In this document: one piece after another, positions 54,342 to 63,806 of the stretch
Position numbering within the stretch: position 1 is the stretch's first letter
Layout: each line of letters opens with the position of its first letter
DNA from: Methanocella arvoryzae MRE50
GTDB lineage: Archaea > Halobacteriota > Methanocellia > Methanocellales > Methanocellaceae
Reading direction: 5' to 3'
Assembly (NCBI RefSeq): GCF_000063445.1
Contig: NC_009464.1
Location: 930,001-994,000 of the forward strand
DNA: 64,000 nt
Position numbers and translations under genes: made by a program
Notes under the pieces: model-generated
The model's input: the letters and a program-made list of their open reading frames with translations, nothing else
The model's database searches: none
What the model was told of the DNA's origin: nothing

Positions 54342-55204
54342 CCGGCGATGGATTCGGAAAGTACAGAAGCGTAGTAACCGCCCGTGCCACGGCAGAAGAA
54401 ATCAGGGCGGTAGCCCAGGATGGAGGGACAGTCACAGCGTTGCTCTGCGATGCCCTGGATAAGGGAGATATTGATGGAGCAGTCCTCACGAAGAGGGCGA
54501 GCCAGGACTGGCATGCAGGCCAGTTCGTCGCCACTACCAGGGAAGAGATCATCAGCAGCGCCGGCAGCGTGTACGAGCTGTCGCCCAGCGTGTTCCAGCT
54601 TAAGGATGCGGTCAGGGAGAACGCTCTGGAGAACGTGGCGTACGTGGGGTTGCCCTGCCAGGTCGTGGCCGTGCGCAAGATGCAGCTATACCCGTTCGGC
54701 GGTCGTCATGTCGGCGACAAAATCCGCTACATCATAGGTATTTTTTGTAGCGAGAACTTCCACCACGAAGGCTTGAGAGATATTGCCGAAGGCTACGGAG
54801 GCGTACCCCTCGATCAGATGAGCCGGATGCACCTTTCGAAAGGGAAATTTATGATCGAAGGAGAGGAAGGCACACGGGAAGTCGGAATCAAGAAAGCGGC
54901 AAGGTATGCGCAGGACGGCGATCACGTCTGCCCCGATCTTACTGCTGAGTACGCAGATATCTCCGTAGGATCTATCGGTTCGGAACCCGGATGGAACACG
55001 GTCTTCGTCAGGACCCGGAGAGGCGAAAAGCTGCTGAGCGGAGCGCAGGCAGACGGAGTGCTTGAAGTCAAGGATATCAGCACCGTGCAGCCGGGCCCCG
55101 GCCTGCTTCAGAAACTGGCGCTGGCCAAGAAAACTATGGCCAGGGAGACGATAGACAAGCGTAAGAGCCTCGGGCTCTTCGTCACCCGGGACATGTACTA
55201 TTGA
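54338..55204 (+). CDS. frhB: F420-reducing hydrogenase beta subunit
   Basis: The 288-residue product (ATG 54338, overlapping the frhG stop as ATGA) has AQDGGTVTALLCDALD, YVGLPCQVVAVRKM and IGIFCSENF. These are the F420- and FAD-binding and [4Fe-4S] features of FrhB. It transfers electrons to F420. No frhD protease gene follows. Confidence 0.94.
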   Translation: MTGDGFGKYRSVVTARATAEEIRAVAQDGGTVTALLCDALDKGDIDGAVLTKRASQDWHAGQFVATTREEIISSAGSVYELSPSVFQLKDAVRENALENVAYVGLPCQVVAVRKMQLYPFGGRHVGDKIRYIIGIFCSENFHHEGLRDIAEGYGGVPLDQMSRMHLSKGKFMIEGEEGTREVGIKKAARYAQDGDHVCPDLTAEYADISVGSIGSEPGWNTVFVRTRRGEKLLSGAQADGVLEVKDISTVQPGPGLLQKLALAKKTMARETIDKRKSLGLFVTRDMYY

Positions 55205-55807
55205 ACCATTTTTAGCGGGCGTATGCCCGCCATTTATCTTAAATTGAGATGTATCTTTCTCTGAGTACAAATAGGTAGCGGTAAGCCGTTTTTTCCCATA
55301 TCGGCAAGTATATATGGCTTAAAAGCCAATGGACTATTGGTAATATACCTGTGAAAAGCTGTCAAACACAACATAGTGTTTGAAGGCGAAAACGCAAAGG
55401 CAAGAAGGTGTTCAAACCCACTGAAGTCTGACACCGTACAGTTGTCGAATACCGAAAGCATACGAACGCTAAAATAAATTGAAGAGGGTGTTCAAACCCA
55501 CTGAGATTGTAGCATCGTAAAGCTGTCGAACGCGGAATAGCTGAAGAACGCAACAATGCAGCAACAAAGAGGTGTTAATCCCATATTGGCACCGAACAAT
55601 TTGTTGAGTGCAGTGTAGCAGCTGCATAGGGTATAGCAAAAAGCACATGGCAGCGGCGGGCCATGAATCCGCCGCAACCTTCTCTTTTGACGATTTATAT
55701 TTTAAGAGATAGCGAAGCGCCCGCCCTTGACGTGCAGGCTTTTCGCCAGTACAGGGATTAAAAGTGATATTCCCGGAAGTACCACGATTTTATGTCGTGA
55801 TACCCGC
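55205..55807. other. Intergenic region with degenerate tandem repeats
   Basis: After the frhB stop, three imperfect units of 83, 81 and 78 bases begin with AG(C/T)TGTC(A/G)AA (55357, 55440, 55521), and a decayed fourth begins at 55599. Frames through it are repeat-derived. The FetA-like promoter and start lie at the right end. Confidence 0.65.
55357..55640. repeat. Degenerate ~80-bp tandem repeat
   Basis: Each unit has a more conserved part, GGTGTTCAAACCCACTGA (exact in two units; GGTGTTAATCCCATATTGG in the third) to the next AG(C/T)TGTCGAA, and a variable part of about 38 bases. Unit identity falls rightward. Confidence 0.7.
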
Positions 55808-56479
55808 ATGGCTGAACCTCACATAGAGCTTATAGATGTGTATAAAACAGTAGCCCGACAGCCAGGGGCACTCTCACGATCTGAGATCCTGAGCGGTGTA
55901 AGCCTGAAAGTATACAGGGGAGAGCTTATCACCCTGATGGGCCCGTCAGGGACGGGAAAATCGACGCTGCTGCGCCTGATAAACCGCCTTACCGAGGCAG
56001 ACTCCGGCACGATTCTCGTAGACTCTGTCAATATAAAGGATTATGATCCCAGAGAGTTGCGCAGAAGAATAGGCATGGTATTCCAGACACCGGTCCTATT
56101 CAAGGGAAGCGTAAGGGACAATATCTCTTTTGGCAAAAAGTTATGGCACACGGATGCCGATATCGAGGCTCTTGCATCCGAAGCAGCCATACCCGAAGAA
56201 CTGCTCGATGCAGACGCTACGCATCTTTCCGTAGGAGAGAAACAGAGAGTAAGCATCGCCAGAGCGCTGGCCAACAAGCCCGAAGCGCTTCTGCTGGATG
56301 AGCCGACCTCGGCACTGGACAGAGCGTCGGCCGAAAAGGTAGAAAGCCTGCTCCTGAGGCTGCAGGTCGAGCATAACCTGACGATGCTCTGGGTCACCCA
56401 TGAAAGAGCGCAGGCAAGACGAGTCTCCAGACATAACTACGTCCTGGAGGACGGTAAGCTGAGGGAAGAGCATGGTTGA
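55808..56479 (+). CDS. FetA-like ABC transporter ATPase
   Basis: From ATG 55808 the 223-residue ATPase has Walker A GPSGTGKST, Q-loop VFQTPVLF, signature HLSVGEKQR and Walker B ALLLDEPTSALD. It pairs with a UPF0014 permease that starts before its stop (8-base overlap). FetAB in Escherichia coli exports iron. The same role here is likely but unproven. The earlier in-frame start at 55727 is less plausible. Confidence 0.92.
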   Translation: MAEPHIELIDVYKTVARQPGALSRSEILSGVSLKVYRGELITLMGPSGTGKSTLLRLINRLTEADSGTILVDSVNIKDYDPRELRRRIGMVFQTPVLFKGSVRDNISFGKKLWHTDADIEALASEAAIPEELLDADATHLSVGEKQRVSIARALANKPEALLLDEPTSALDRASAEKVESLLLRLQVEHNLTMLWVTHERAQARRVSRHNYVLEDGKLREEHG

Positions 56480-57227
56480 CGTCATCATGCTCGGGTTCGG
56501 GCTTGCTCTTGCATTTCTGATCATATCCGCCGTCCTGGCAGCAAGGTATCACATATGGAAAGAAGTGACAGTATCCGGCGCACGGGCCATCGTACAGATA
56601 CTTATATTATCATCAGTCATCATCCTGATGTTCAATCTGCCGGTCTACTGGAGCGCCCTGATCCTGCTCGCCATGGCCACTATTGCTGGCTATACCACGT
56701 ATGCACGAGCCGGTAAGCCGGAACTGGTCTTTCCGACAGCTGTAGCTTCAATTGCGATAACGTCTATAATGATGCTCGTGCCATTTTTCCTGATCGGCAT
56801 CTTCCCTCTTGAGCCAAGATACCTGATACCGACAGGCAGCATCCTCATCGGCAACGCCATGAACGTCAGTTCGCTTGCCATAGACCGGTACAGAGGAGAG
56901 CTACGCAACCGCAGAGGCGAAGTTGAAGCGTATCTTGCGCTGGGAACATCGCCCAGAATGGCGACAGAACACTGCTTAAAACAGGGAATATTATCGGCTC
57001 TGATACCGTCCATCGATAACATGAAAAACTTAGGCCTGGTGTGGATACCCGGAGTCATGACAGGCATGCTTCTGAGCGGCTCGAACCCAGTACAGGCTGC
57101 AGCCATACAGGTCAGCATCTTCATCGCCATCTTCCTGACCGGGATGATCTCTTCGAACATTTTATTGTACTATGCTACCTCAAGCTTTTTCACCCGGGCA
57201 CTACAGCTCAGAGAGGATGTATTATAA
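56472..57227 (+). CDS. FetB/UPF0014-family permease
   Basis: The 251-residue protein has seven hydrophobic helices and the family motifs ARAIVQILILS, IPTGSILIGNAMNVSSLAIDRY and IPGVMTGMLLSGSNPVQAA. Family members form the membrane part of a putative iron exporter with the adjacent ATPase. It may protect from metal overload. Confidence 0.92.
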   Translation: MVDVIMLGFGLALAFLIISAVLAARYHIWKEVTVSGARAIVQILILSSVIILMFNLPVYWSALILLAMATIAGYTTYARAGKPELVFPTAVASIAITSIMMLVPFFLIGIFPLEPRYLIPTGSILIGNAMNVSSLAIDRYRGELRNRRGEVEAYLALGTSPRMATEHCLKQGILSALIPSIDNMKNLGLVWIPGVMTGMLLSGSNPVQAAAIQVSIFIAIFLTGMISSNILLYYATSSFFTRALQLREDVL

Positions 57228-57269
57228 AACTCGACAGCGAGTCACTACTGAGATTCAGAGGCGAATGGA

Positions 57270-57483
57270 TTACCACAGAGACACAGATAAACACAGAGAA
57301 ACGGCTCACCACAGAGGCACAGAGAAACACAGAGATTTTTCTATAGATAGTTATATAGTAACCCCATATTAAGAAAGTCTCTGTGCACCTCTGTGCCTCT
57401 GTGGTAAACTGTACTCTGTGAGACTCTGTGCACCTCTGTGCCTCTGTGGTAAAACAGTCGCTCCATGAGCCTCTGTGGTAAAT
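57270..57483. repeat. Palindromic CACAGAG/CTCTGTG repeat, second copy
   Basis: Arms at 57270-57337 (TTACCACAGAGACACAGATA, CACCACAGAGGCACAGAG) and 57376-57483 (CTCTGTGCACCTCTGTGCC repeated) match the family at 35773-35973. It fills the gap between two convergent transcripts. Confidence 0.75.
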
Positions 57484-57510
57484 CACACCCAGAGTACTCT
57501 GGAATAAAAG

Positions 57511-57750
57511 TTAATCGTTTTTAGCCATAAGCTCGTCAGCCTTTTCGGTCGCGACCTTGATGGCTTCTTCAATTGTTTTCTGGTCGATCTCCTGGGTACG
57601 GTCGGTAACCAGGGTGATATCGATGGTAAGATCCCTGCCTTCGATGCCGATCGAGATGTCGAGGTCGGCGATTCGTTTGGCGGGGACGACAGAATAGATG
57701 TGATCGACGACGGCCTGGTAGACCGCGTCGATGATCTCTTCTTCCTTCAT
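57511..57750 (-). CDS. DUF3194 protein
   Basis: From ATG 57750 the 79-residue product MKEEEIIDAVYQAVVDHIYSVVP...DISIGIEGRDLTIDITLVTDRT matches the small archaeal DUF3194 family, usually next to prefoldin beta. The longer frame is a shadow of the prefoldin gene. It is last in the operon; function unknown. Confidence 0.88.
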   Translation of the reverse strand: MKEEEIIDAVYQAVVDHIYSVVPAKRIADLDISIGIEGRDLTIDITLVTDRTQEIDQKTIEEAIKVATEKADELMAKND

Positions 57751-57754
57751 AGAT

Positions 57755-58135
57755 TTACTCGGCACGGCCGCCGGTTGCGGGGCCCTGGCCCTGCATCTTG
57801 CCCAGCGCGGACTTAAGCTGTTCCTGGAGCTGGTTGAACCGGGACTGGAGACGCTCTTCCTGGCGGCTGAGGGACTTGAGGCGGACGTCGAAGTTGTCCT
57901 TCTTTTCCTCGAGGTCCTTGAGCACATCCTCGCGCTTGGCCTTGATCAGGAGCTCGCCTGCGCCCTTGTAGACTTCGGCGCCTTCTTCGGTCTTCTGGAG
58001 CTCTTCGAAAGCGCGCTCAGTCTCTCTGAGCAGCATTTCGACTTGAGCCTTCTGCTGCATCAGGGCTTGCGCCTGCTGCTGGACCTGCTGAATCTGGGCC
58101 AGCTGGTTCTGGATCTGCGGTGGTAGTTCGTTCAT
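57755..58135 (-). CDS. pfdB: Prefoldin beta subunit
   Basis: The 126-residue protein has two long coiled-coil helices (QLAQIQQVQQQAQALMQQKAQVE and VRLKSLSRQEERLQSRFNQL) around a short beta hairpin region (EEGAEVYKGAGELLIKAKREDV). Prefoldin holds unfolded protein for the chaperonin. The C-terminus is Gly/Gln rich. Position in the exosome operon is typical. Confidence 0.95.
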   Translation of the reverse strand: MNELPPQIQNQLAQIQQVQQQAQALMQQKAQVEMLLRETERAFEELQKTEEGAEVYKGAGELLIKAKREDVLKDLEEKKDNFDVRLKSLSRQEERLQSRFNQLQEQLKSALGKMQGQGPATGGRAE

Positions 58136-58142
58136 TGTAAAG

Positions 58143-58379
58143 TCACCCTCGTGTTAAAAACATGTCCTCTGAAATCTTGATGAGACGGAGCCATGTGTTG
58201 ATGGCGGCTCTCAGCGAGACGACGTCTTCGGCGACGACGAAGAGCTTCAGAGTATCGCCGGATTGTTCCAGCGATACTTTTGAGCGCTCCGATGGTATAG
58301 CCTGCAGCTCGGGGCGGAGTGTCTGGTAGACAGACGAAGCCATGCTTCCGAGCTCGAACTCGACCGATAGTGTGTGCAT
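58143..58379 (-). CDS. pcc1: KEOPS complex subunit Pcc1
   Basis: The 78-residue protein has FELGSMASSVYQTLRPEL, RSKVSLEQSGDTLKLFVVAEDVVSLRAAINTWLRLI, the two-strand, two-helix Pcc1 fold. It dimerises within KEOPS, which makes the t6A modification on tRNA. It is located between prefoldin and Rpo12 genes, as in relatives. Confidence 0.92.
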   Translation of the reverse strand: MHTLSVEFELGSMASSVYQTLRPELQAIPSERSKVSLEQSGDTLKLFVVAEDVVSLRAAINTWLRLIKISEDMFLTRG

Positions 58380-58421
58380 TATGCTGCCAGCACTCCCACA
58401 TGATACTGCGGGGCAACCGCA

Positions 58422-58559
58422 CTATACTGCGGGCACTCTTTTGATTGCGGTCGGCCGCTCTTTGATCAGTATACGGTGGCCGCAGTACTGACAGCGTACG
58501 CCCTTCATGTCTTTGTCGACTTCTACGGTCTGCTTGCAGTGTGCACACTTGTAAACCAT
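58422..58559 (-). CDS. rpoP: RNA polymerase subunit Rpo12 (RpoP), 45 residues
   Basis: The frame starts [18 protein letters not shown] and has CAHC and CQYCGHRIL, a four-cysteine zinc ribbon, ending in [13 protein letters not shown]. This matches archaeal Rpo12/Rpc10. It sits three bases after the L37Ae stop, a context conserved in euryarchaea. Confidence 0.93.
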   Translation of the reverse strand: MVYKCAHCKQTVEVDKDMKGVRCQYCGHRILIKERPTAIKRVPAV

Positions 58560-58562
58560 CGG

Positions 58563-58853
58563 TTACTCACCCTTGGCAGCGATCGAGAGCTTGCTGATAG
58601 TGCGCAGTGCTGTCTTGCCGCTCGGGGTCTGGGGCAGGTAGGTGCCGCCGGTGTACGAGTACTTGCACTTGATGCAGGACCAGATACCGGTGCCTTCTCT
58701 CCATACGGACATGCGTCCGCACTTCGGGCACTTGTGAGCCTGCCTCATGTTTCCCTCGATGTCGGCTACCAGGTTTCTTGCCTTACGGCCGTACCTGCAG
58801 CCCCAGCGGCCTGCGCTGCGGGTCTTTCTTCCCTTTGCACTTTTTGTTACCAT
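58563..58853 (-). CDS. rpl37ae: Ribosomal protein L37Ae
   Basis: The 96-residue protein has KGRKTRSAGRWGCRYGRKARN and a zinc ribbon CPKCGRMSVWREGTGIWSCIKC. This matches large-subunit eL43. It overlaps the Rrp42 stop by one base, consistent with a coupled operon. Confidence 0.96.
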   Translation of the reverse strand: MVTKSAKGRKTRSAGRWGCRYGRKARNLVADIEGNMRQAHKCPKCGRMSVWREGTGIWSCIKCKYSYTGGTYLPQTPSGKTALRTISKLSIAAKGE

Positions 58854-59635
58854 TACTGAATTCCCTCCAGTTTTTCTCTGAGTACGTTCGCCTTCTCTTT
58901 CGCGAGGCGAATGATATGATTAATCTGATCTGGTGTCAGCGTGCCGACACCGCTCTTCTGCATGCCCGAGATGGCGCCTTCCTTGTTGGTGATCACCGTC
59001 AGCTTGCAGGGCGCGACACTTTCCTCGTCCAGGCTCGGATCGAGCATGATTGCGCCGCCGATGTTGACCGCCGTAACGCCGATTGGCACGTCGTTCAGGG
59101 GCAGCTTGACGTCCTCGCCGAGGCCAAACTTGGAGTTCGGGATCTTCGTTGCCTTGAGCGCTGCGATAGCGCCGAGCGAGGCTGCGTCCATCAGGTTGCC
59201 ATCGTGATCAAGTACATGAACATCGATGAAGACCATCCAGACTTTCTGACCACTTTCAATACATAACTTAGATAAATCAATTGCGCCTGATTCGCGCACC
59301 CCACGGTCTACGACACGTGCCAGCTCAATCGCGTCCTCTCTCGGAGGCCCGCTCTCGAACGTCGGGGATGCGAGCGGCACAAGCTCCAGGTTAGTAATGA
59401 TGACACCGGAGTCCGGGGTGTCCGGGAACGGCTCGCCGGGCTGGATCTTGACACCTACGACGACCTGCGAGTCGCCGATTTTTACCCTGGCGGAGCCTTC
59501 GGCCTTGTTGATTACGCCGGTCTCCACTGAGATAGCGCGGAACTCGTCGAACTTCCGACCGTCCGCCCTGTCACCCTGATTGGCGAGGCTGTATATATAG
59601 TCTCGCTTGATCTCTGCGATAACGTCTTCACTCAT
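58853..59635 (-). CDS. rrp42: Exosome subunit Rrp42
   Basis: The 260-residue RNase PH-fold protein has [27 protein letters not shown] and [19 protein letters not shown]. Rrp42 lacks its own active site but forms the hexameric ring with Rrp41 and supports RNA degradation. It overlaps the Rrp41 gene by eight bases. Confidence 0.96.
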   Translation of the reverse strand: MSEDVIAEIKRDYIYSLANQGDRADGRKFDEFRAISVETGVINKAEGSARVKIGDSQVVVGVKIQPGEPFPDTPDSGVIITNLELVPLASPTFESGPPREDAIELARVVDRGVRESGAIDLSKLCIESGQKVWMVFIDVHVLDHDGNLMDAASLGAIAALKATKIPNSKFGLGEDVKLPLNDVPIGVTAVNIGGAIMLDPSLDEESVAPCKLTVITNKEGAISGMQKSGVGTLTPDQINHIIRLAKEKANVLREKLEGIQ

Positions 59636-60389
59636 TGGTCTCGCCTCCTGCTTCGGGCACTTCCACTGCGATCGGAGCGACGCCTCTTGCGTACTTCTCG
59701 ACCAGCGCCTGCTTCTGCAGTTCGTGGAGCTTCTTACATCCTTCGATGGCCATGTTCAAGGCGGTGCTGAACTCGTCGGACGTCATGTGGCCGTCCATCT
59801 GGCACAGCGTGATCTCGCCGAACTGGTTCATCGCGATGGGCAGGTCGGCCTGGCCGTAGTTGTCCTCGTCCTTGTTGAGGTCGAGCACGAGCGTGTCATC
59901 AGCCTTGCCCACTGCGCAAGCCGAGACCAGGCACTTCATGGGGATGCCCGCGTCGGCCAGCGCGACCGAGGCAGCGTTGATGCCCGCCACGCGAGTGCCT
60001 GCGTCGGCCTGCAGGATCTCGACGAAAATGTCGATGGCAGACCTCGGGTAAAGTTCTTTGAGAATGACAGATTCCAGCGCTTCCCGGCTCACCTTGGAGA
60101 TCTCGATGCTCCTCCTGTCCGGTCCCGGCCTCTTCCGCTCTTCCACCGAGAATGAAGCCATGTTGTACCTGTAGCGCACGATTGCGTTAGATGCCTGCTG
60201 CAGGTGCCTCGGGTGCACTTCTCTGGGCCCGTACACGGCGGCCATGACCTTGTTGCCGCCAAACTCTAAGTAGCAGGAGCCGTCTGCACGCTTGAGCACT
60301 CCCGCCTGGAACTTGATAGGGCGCAGGTCGAACGGCCCTCTTCCGTCCAGCCTCTTCCCATCCACAATTAGTTTCTCTGGCTTACTCAT
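59628..60389 (-). CDS. rrp41: Exosome subunit Rrp41 (catalytic)
   Basis: [58 protein letters not shown] and [23 protein letters not shown] include the phosphate-binding arginines and Asp residues of the RNase PH active site. It degrades or extends RNA 3' ends with inorganic phosphate. It is adjacent to Rrp42 and Rrp4 as usual. Confidence 0.97.
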   Translation of the reverse strand: MSKPEKLIVDGKRLDGRGPFDLRPIKFQAGVLKRADGSCYLEFGGNKVMAAVYGPREVHPRHLQQASNAIVRYRYNMASFSVEERKRPGPDRRSIEISKVSREALESVILKELYPRSAIDIFVEILQADAGTRVAGINAASVALADAGIPMKCLVSACAVGKADDTLVLDLNKDEDNYGQADLPIAMNQFGEITLCQMDGHMTSDEFSTALNMAIEGCKKLHELQKQALVEKYARGVAPIAVEVPEAGGETNE

Positions 60390-61062
60390 TTTGATTCCTC
60401 ATAACTTCAAGCTCGTTTTTCAGGTACTCCTTGATCTTGTCAGTCAGGCCCGACGTGTGCGCCTCACGCTCGATCTTGAAGATGGTGCGAATCGCGAGGT
60501 CGACCTTCTTGTCATCTCCCTTTAGCCATATCCTGCCGTTCTGACCGACGAAGATGCTGCAGTCCAGATCTTTCATGAGCATCTTGATCATGGAGCCGTT
60601 GCGGCCGATCACCCTGGGGATCTTCACGTGGGAGATCTCGATTACCCGGCCGTCCTTGAGAATTTTCAGGTGTTCCTCCCGCAGCGTGAGCTCTACCTTC
60701 ATCGACGGGTCTACGTCGGAGATTTTGGCGATGATGAGCTCGCCCTCGTGGAGGTACTTGGTCATGTTGTTCTGGTCCACCCTCTCCGGGTACTCCGATG
60801 CGTGGAGCAGGCCCTCGTAGGGGGAGTTGATATCGACGATCCAGTTGGAGAACGTCACGTCAGTGACTTTCCCGATGACCAGGTCGCCCCGGGCGGGTAT
60901 GTACCTGCCCGATAATGGGATGACTTTGATGCTGTTCCGGCGGTCTACCAGGCCGAAGTTGGCCGCGTATACTTTGCCGTCCTGCACATAGGTGCCGTGG
61001 CTCGCGAGTTTCGGGTCCTCTCCGAGCAGATCGCCTGGAACTACCAGTTCTCTTTCAGACAT
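60382..61062 (-). CDS. rrp4: Exosome RNA-binding cap subunit Rrp4
   Basis: From ATG 61062 the product begins [18 protein letters not shown]. An S1 domain ([28 protein letters not shown]) and KH domain ([16 protein letters not shown]) follow, the Rrp4 order. It recruits RNA to the exosome ring. ATTG-type upstream codons in the longer frame are not conserved. Confidence 0.95.
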   Translation of the reverse strand: MSERELVVPGDLLGEDPKLASHGTYVQDGKVYAANFGLVDRRNSIKVIPLSGRYIPARGDLVIGKVTDVTFSNWIVDINSPYEGLLHASEYPERVDQNNMTKYLHEGELIIAKISDVDPSMKVELTLREEHLKILKDGRVIEISHVKIPRVIGRNGSMIKMLMKDLDCSIFVGQNGRIWLKGDDKKVDLAIRTIFKIEREAHTSGLTDKIKEYLKNELEVMRNQNE

Positions 61063-61081
61063 TGTGATTCCTCTCACACAC

Positions 61082-61777
61082 TCAGCGGAGCAGCTTGGTC
61101 TCTGCCTCACCCTTGCTCAGCTTGTTGACGAGATCGTAAAATTCGGGCTGCATGCCCGCCGGTATCTGGATAACTCCGATCCACGTGCCGTTGTTCTGCC
61201 ACTCGTCCTTGATCAGCTTTCCGAAAGACGTGATCTCTCCGAAAGCCCGGGGAGCATAGGTCCCGGGGATCTTGACGGCGATCTTGACTTCCTCAAAGCG
61301 GATAGGAATGATGGGCCGGATGGCTTTCATCACTATGTTGACGTTCTCTTCTACTGATTTGGTGAGATCGATGTGGACACCCGCTTCCTCCATTGCCCGC
61401 TCGATACGCTGGGGCGGATGGGGTGTCATGGTTTGCGGGTTGATAGCGTTCCGGGAGATGAAGCTGACTACCTGGCGCCGCTTCTCTTCGATCATGCGGT
61501 GCCTCTGCTCGGCAGTCAGGTTGATCTCGCCTTCAGTGATGATCTTGCGGGCGATCTCGAAAACGGCGGTGGTACCGAAGGCCTTCACCAGGTCTTCTTC
61601 AGGCACCCGGTCGCCCCTGGACGCGTTGGAGAAAACGTCTTCAACGGCCAGGATGTCTTCGATCTTGATCGGTGCGCCACGTTTTAGCTCCTGCGCACCG
61701 TCGGGGTCGACGAGGATCTCGAAGTGCTCACCGTGAGTCTTCAGCCTCGCTACGACCGCGTTGTCGAGCGTCACCAT
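61082..61777 (-). CDS. SBDS-family ribosome maturation factor
   Basis: The 231-residue protein begins [25 protein letters not shown]. It contains [15 protein letters not shown] and [53 protein letters not shown] homologues release the anti-association factor from the large ribosomal subunit. Operon position next to exosome and proteasome genes is conserved. Confidence 0.96.
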   Translation of the reverse strand: MVTLDNAVVARLKTHGEHFEILVDPDGAQELKRGAPIKIEDILAVEDVFSNASRGDRVPEEDLVKAFGTTAVFEIARKIITEGEINLTAEQRHRMIEEKRRQVVSFISRNAINPQTMTPHPPQRIERAMEEAGVHIDLTKSVEENVNIVMKAIRPIIPIRFEEVKIAVKIPGTYAPRAFGEITSFGKLIKDEWQNNGTWIGVIQIPAGMQPEFYDLVNKLSKGEAETKLLR

Positions 61778-61783
61778 GCTTGA

Positions 61784-62557
61784 TCACTCTTCTCTCTCTG
61801 GTCTGGCCGCAGATTCTGCGTCCGGCTTCTTAATGTCGGCCTTGCTGATATAGTCTTTGACTTCGCTCTCCGACAGCTTCCGGAACTTCCGGGTCTCGAC
61901 GTCGATGACGCCGATCTCGATGGTCGGGACCTCGCCCTTGGCTTCCATCGACTTGTATAGCGCCTTGATACCGAGCACTATTGCCTCTTCGAGGGACATG
62001 TCGGTTCTGTACTGGCTTTCCAGCATTTCCATGACGGTGTTCCGGTTGGCGCCGATGGAGACAGCCTTGTACTCGTACAGAGCACCCGACGGGTCAGTCT
62101 CAAACAGGCGCTGGCCGGTTTCGTCCACGCCGGCGATTAGGAGGGCACTACCGTACGGCCTCATGCCGCCGTACTGGGTGAGCTGCTGGATGTGATCGGA
62201 GATCTTCTTCGCTAATATGCCTATGCTGATCGGCTCGTCGTAGGTGATGTGGTTGATCTGGGCTTCTACCCTTGCCCGGTCGACCAGCGCCCGGCCGTCG
62301 GCCACCAGACCGGAGGCGACCGCTCCGATGTGATCGTCGATCTTGAAGATCTTCTCGATTGATTCTGCCTCGAGCAGCTTGGTGGAGATCCTCTTGTCCA
62401 CCAGCAGTGCGATGCCATCTTTCGATTTCAGGCCCATGACGGTCGCTCCCCTGCGGACCGCCTCCTGTGCGTAATGAACCTGGAACAGCCGGCCGTCGGG
62501 GCTGAACACGGTGATAGCCCGGTCGTAGCCCATCATCTGTGGTGTCATCTGCTGCAT
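61784..62557 (-). CDS. psmA: Proteasome alpha subunit
   Basis: From ATG 62557 the product MQQMTPQMMGYDRAITVFSPDGRLFQVHYAQEAV matches the family start, including the gate-forming N-terminus. It has DDHIGAVASGLVADGRALVDRARVEAQ in the core. It forms the outer rings of the 20S proteasome. A GTG at 62569 overlaps the Pop5 stop but adds non-family residues. Confidence 0.96.
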   Translation of the reverse strand: MQQMTPQMMGYDRAITVFSPDGRLFQVHYAQEAVRRGATVMGLKSKDGIALLVDKRISTKLLEAESIEKIFKIDDHIGAVASGLVADGRALVDRARVEAQINHITYDEPISIGILAKKISDHIQQLTQYGGMRPYGSALLIAGVDETGQRLFETDPSGALYEYKAVSIGANRNTVMEMLESQYRTDMSLEEAIVLGIKALYKSMEAKGEVPTIEIGVIDVETRKFRKLSESEVKDYISKADIKKPDAESAARPEREE

Positions 62558-62565
62558 CTTGTCTT

Positions 62566-63087
62566 TCACTCCTGTTGATTAGTTACTGTATCAGAAGAGG
62601 TTAGGCTGAGATAGCGGGTGTTCCCGCGTTTCAGTACCTCCCGTTCATCCGGAACAATGTCAATTTCATCTCCCTTCTCTCTCACCGCAGTTCCGGACAT
62701 GCGCCCATGGCGAATTTGTATAGAAAGGATATTAGTGGAAGCTATGTTTTCTGGAACAATATATTTTTCTGTTGCAGCCCGTATCGTACCCGATACTCCT
62801 GAGATAAAGATGTGAGCGCGGGTGCCTTTGATGACGTAGACAGTGGCGATCGCTGCCCGGGCAAGCTCCACGGCACCGTGGTTCACCCGCAGGATGCCCC
62901 GGAAGCCATCGAAGTCCATGAGCCGGTAGCCGATCTCGCTGCTGCCGGTATCCCCGAGAAGGGTCTGAGTGGCGAAGTATATCTCGTCCAGCAGCACCTT
63001 CCGGTCTACAGGATCGCCGCTCTCGGTGACGACCTTGAAGGCGATGTACCGCTTCTTTTCCCGCAGGGAAGATGGCAGGATTTTCAT
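62566..63087 (-). CDS. rnp2: RNase P protein subunit Pop5
   Basis: LPSSLREKKRYIAFKVVTES, LMDFDGFRGILRVNHGAVELARAAIATV and IFISGVSGTIRAATEKYI match archaeal Pop5. The C-terminal ~45 residues (SIQIRHGRMSGTAVREKGDEIDIV...) extend beyond the core. With Rpp30 it activates the RNase P RNA that matures tRNA 5' ends. The ATG overlaps the Rpp30 stop by four bases. Confidence 0.95.
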   Translation of the reverse strand: MKILPSSLREKKRYIAFKVVTESGDPVDRKVLLDEIYFATQTLLGDTGSSEIGYRLMDFDGFRGILRVNHGAVELARAAIATVYVIKGTRAHIFISGVSGTIRAATEKYIVPENIASTNILSIQIRHGRMSGTAVREKGDEIDIVPDEREVLKRGNTRYLSLTSSDTVTNQQE

Positions 63088-63806
63088 TCGTCGCCCCCTC
63101 CCGCCCCGACGATCTCGACGCCGTCCATGACGTAGCTGGCCGAGGACCGGCGGATGATCTGCTCCGGATAATAGGTGAGGCCCTTGATCGCCTCGGCCTC
63201 GTTCAGGCCGAACAGTCTGGCTATCGCGATCATGCAGCGCGGGTCCCGCAAATCGTAGTGGGACATGGCCCCTGAAGTGATCACGTAGGGAGCCCCGTAT
63301 TTTCTGACGAGGGCAAAGTTAGCCCTGTAGCTGGACAGGGTGCGGACTCTGGTCCCGCCCCGGTTGTGGATGATGGGAAAAAGGCTGAACTCGATGGCCA
63401 CCTGCTTATCGGCGGCCAGCTTTGCGATGATGTGGTTGATGCCGCTGGTCTTGCCCCCGTCGTGCGGGTGGGTGAGCACGTCGGCTCTGCCGTCCTCGCA
63501 GGCAGCCCGGTTGATCGCCTCGTCGCCGCCGTGAACAGCTAGCACCTGGACCCGGCTGCGGTACTTTTCCACCAGCCGGCGCAGCTCGTTGGCGTTCGCC
63601 GGCGAGACTTCGACACCCCGGAGCACTTTGAAGTTCTGCGGTAGTGGCTCCTTTCCGGCGAAAAAGTCGTGGTGTGGCGAAGCGCATATCCCCGACAGGC
63701 CCAGTCTTCCGGCCTCCAGCGCCATTCTCGAGACGGAACTCGAGCCCTCCGGGTAGGGGTGAATGTTCATGTCATAGTAGTGTAGCTCTTGCTCACTCGC
63801 CGGCAT
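63084..63806 (-). CDS. rnp3: RNase P protein subunit Rpp30
   Basis: From ATG 63806 the product begins MPASEQELHYYDMNIHPYPEGS. LGLSGICASPHHDF, VEVSPANANELRRL and EFSLFPIIHNRGGTRVRTLSSYRANFALVRKYGAPYVITSGA match the TIM-barrel Rpp30 family. It partners with Pop5. It overlaps the upstream gene by 14 bases. Confidence 0.95.
   Translation of the reverse strand: MPASEQELHYYDMNIHPYPEGSSSVSRMALEAGRLGLSGICASPHHDFFAGKEPLPQNFKVLRGVEVSPANANELRRLVEKYRSRVQVLAVHGGDEAINRAACEDGRADVLTHPHDGGKTSGINHIIAKLAADKQVAIEFSLFPIIHNRGGTRVRTLSSYRANFALVRKYGAPYVITSGAMSHYDLRDPRCMIAIARLFGLNEAEAIKGLTYYPEQIIRRSSASYVMDGVEIVGAGGGDE

Noticed and set aside
55400-55640. A CRISPR array
   Set aside because: Only three units, repeats diverge strongly and shorten from unit to unit, and no cas gene is near.
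55234-55677. Cysteine- and Phe-rich minus-strand frames with SGFEH-like repeats
   Set aside because: The similarity comes from the DNA tandem repeat; the frames are short and shift relative to the repeat unit.
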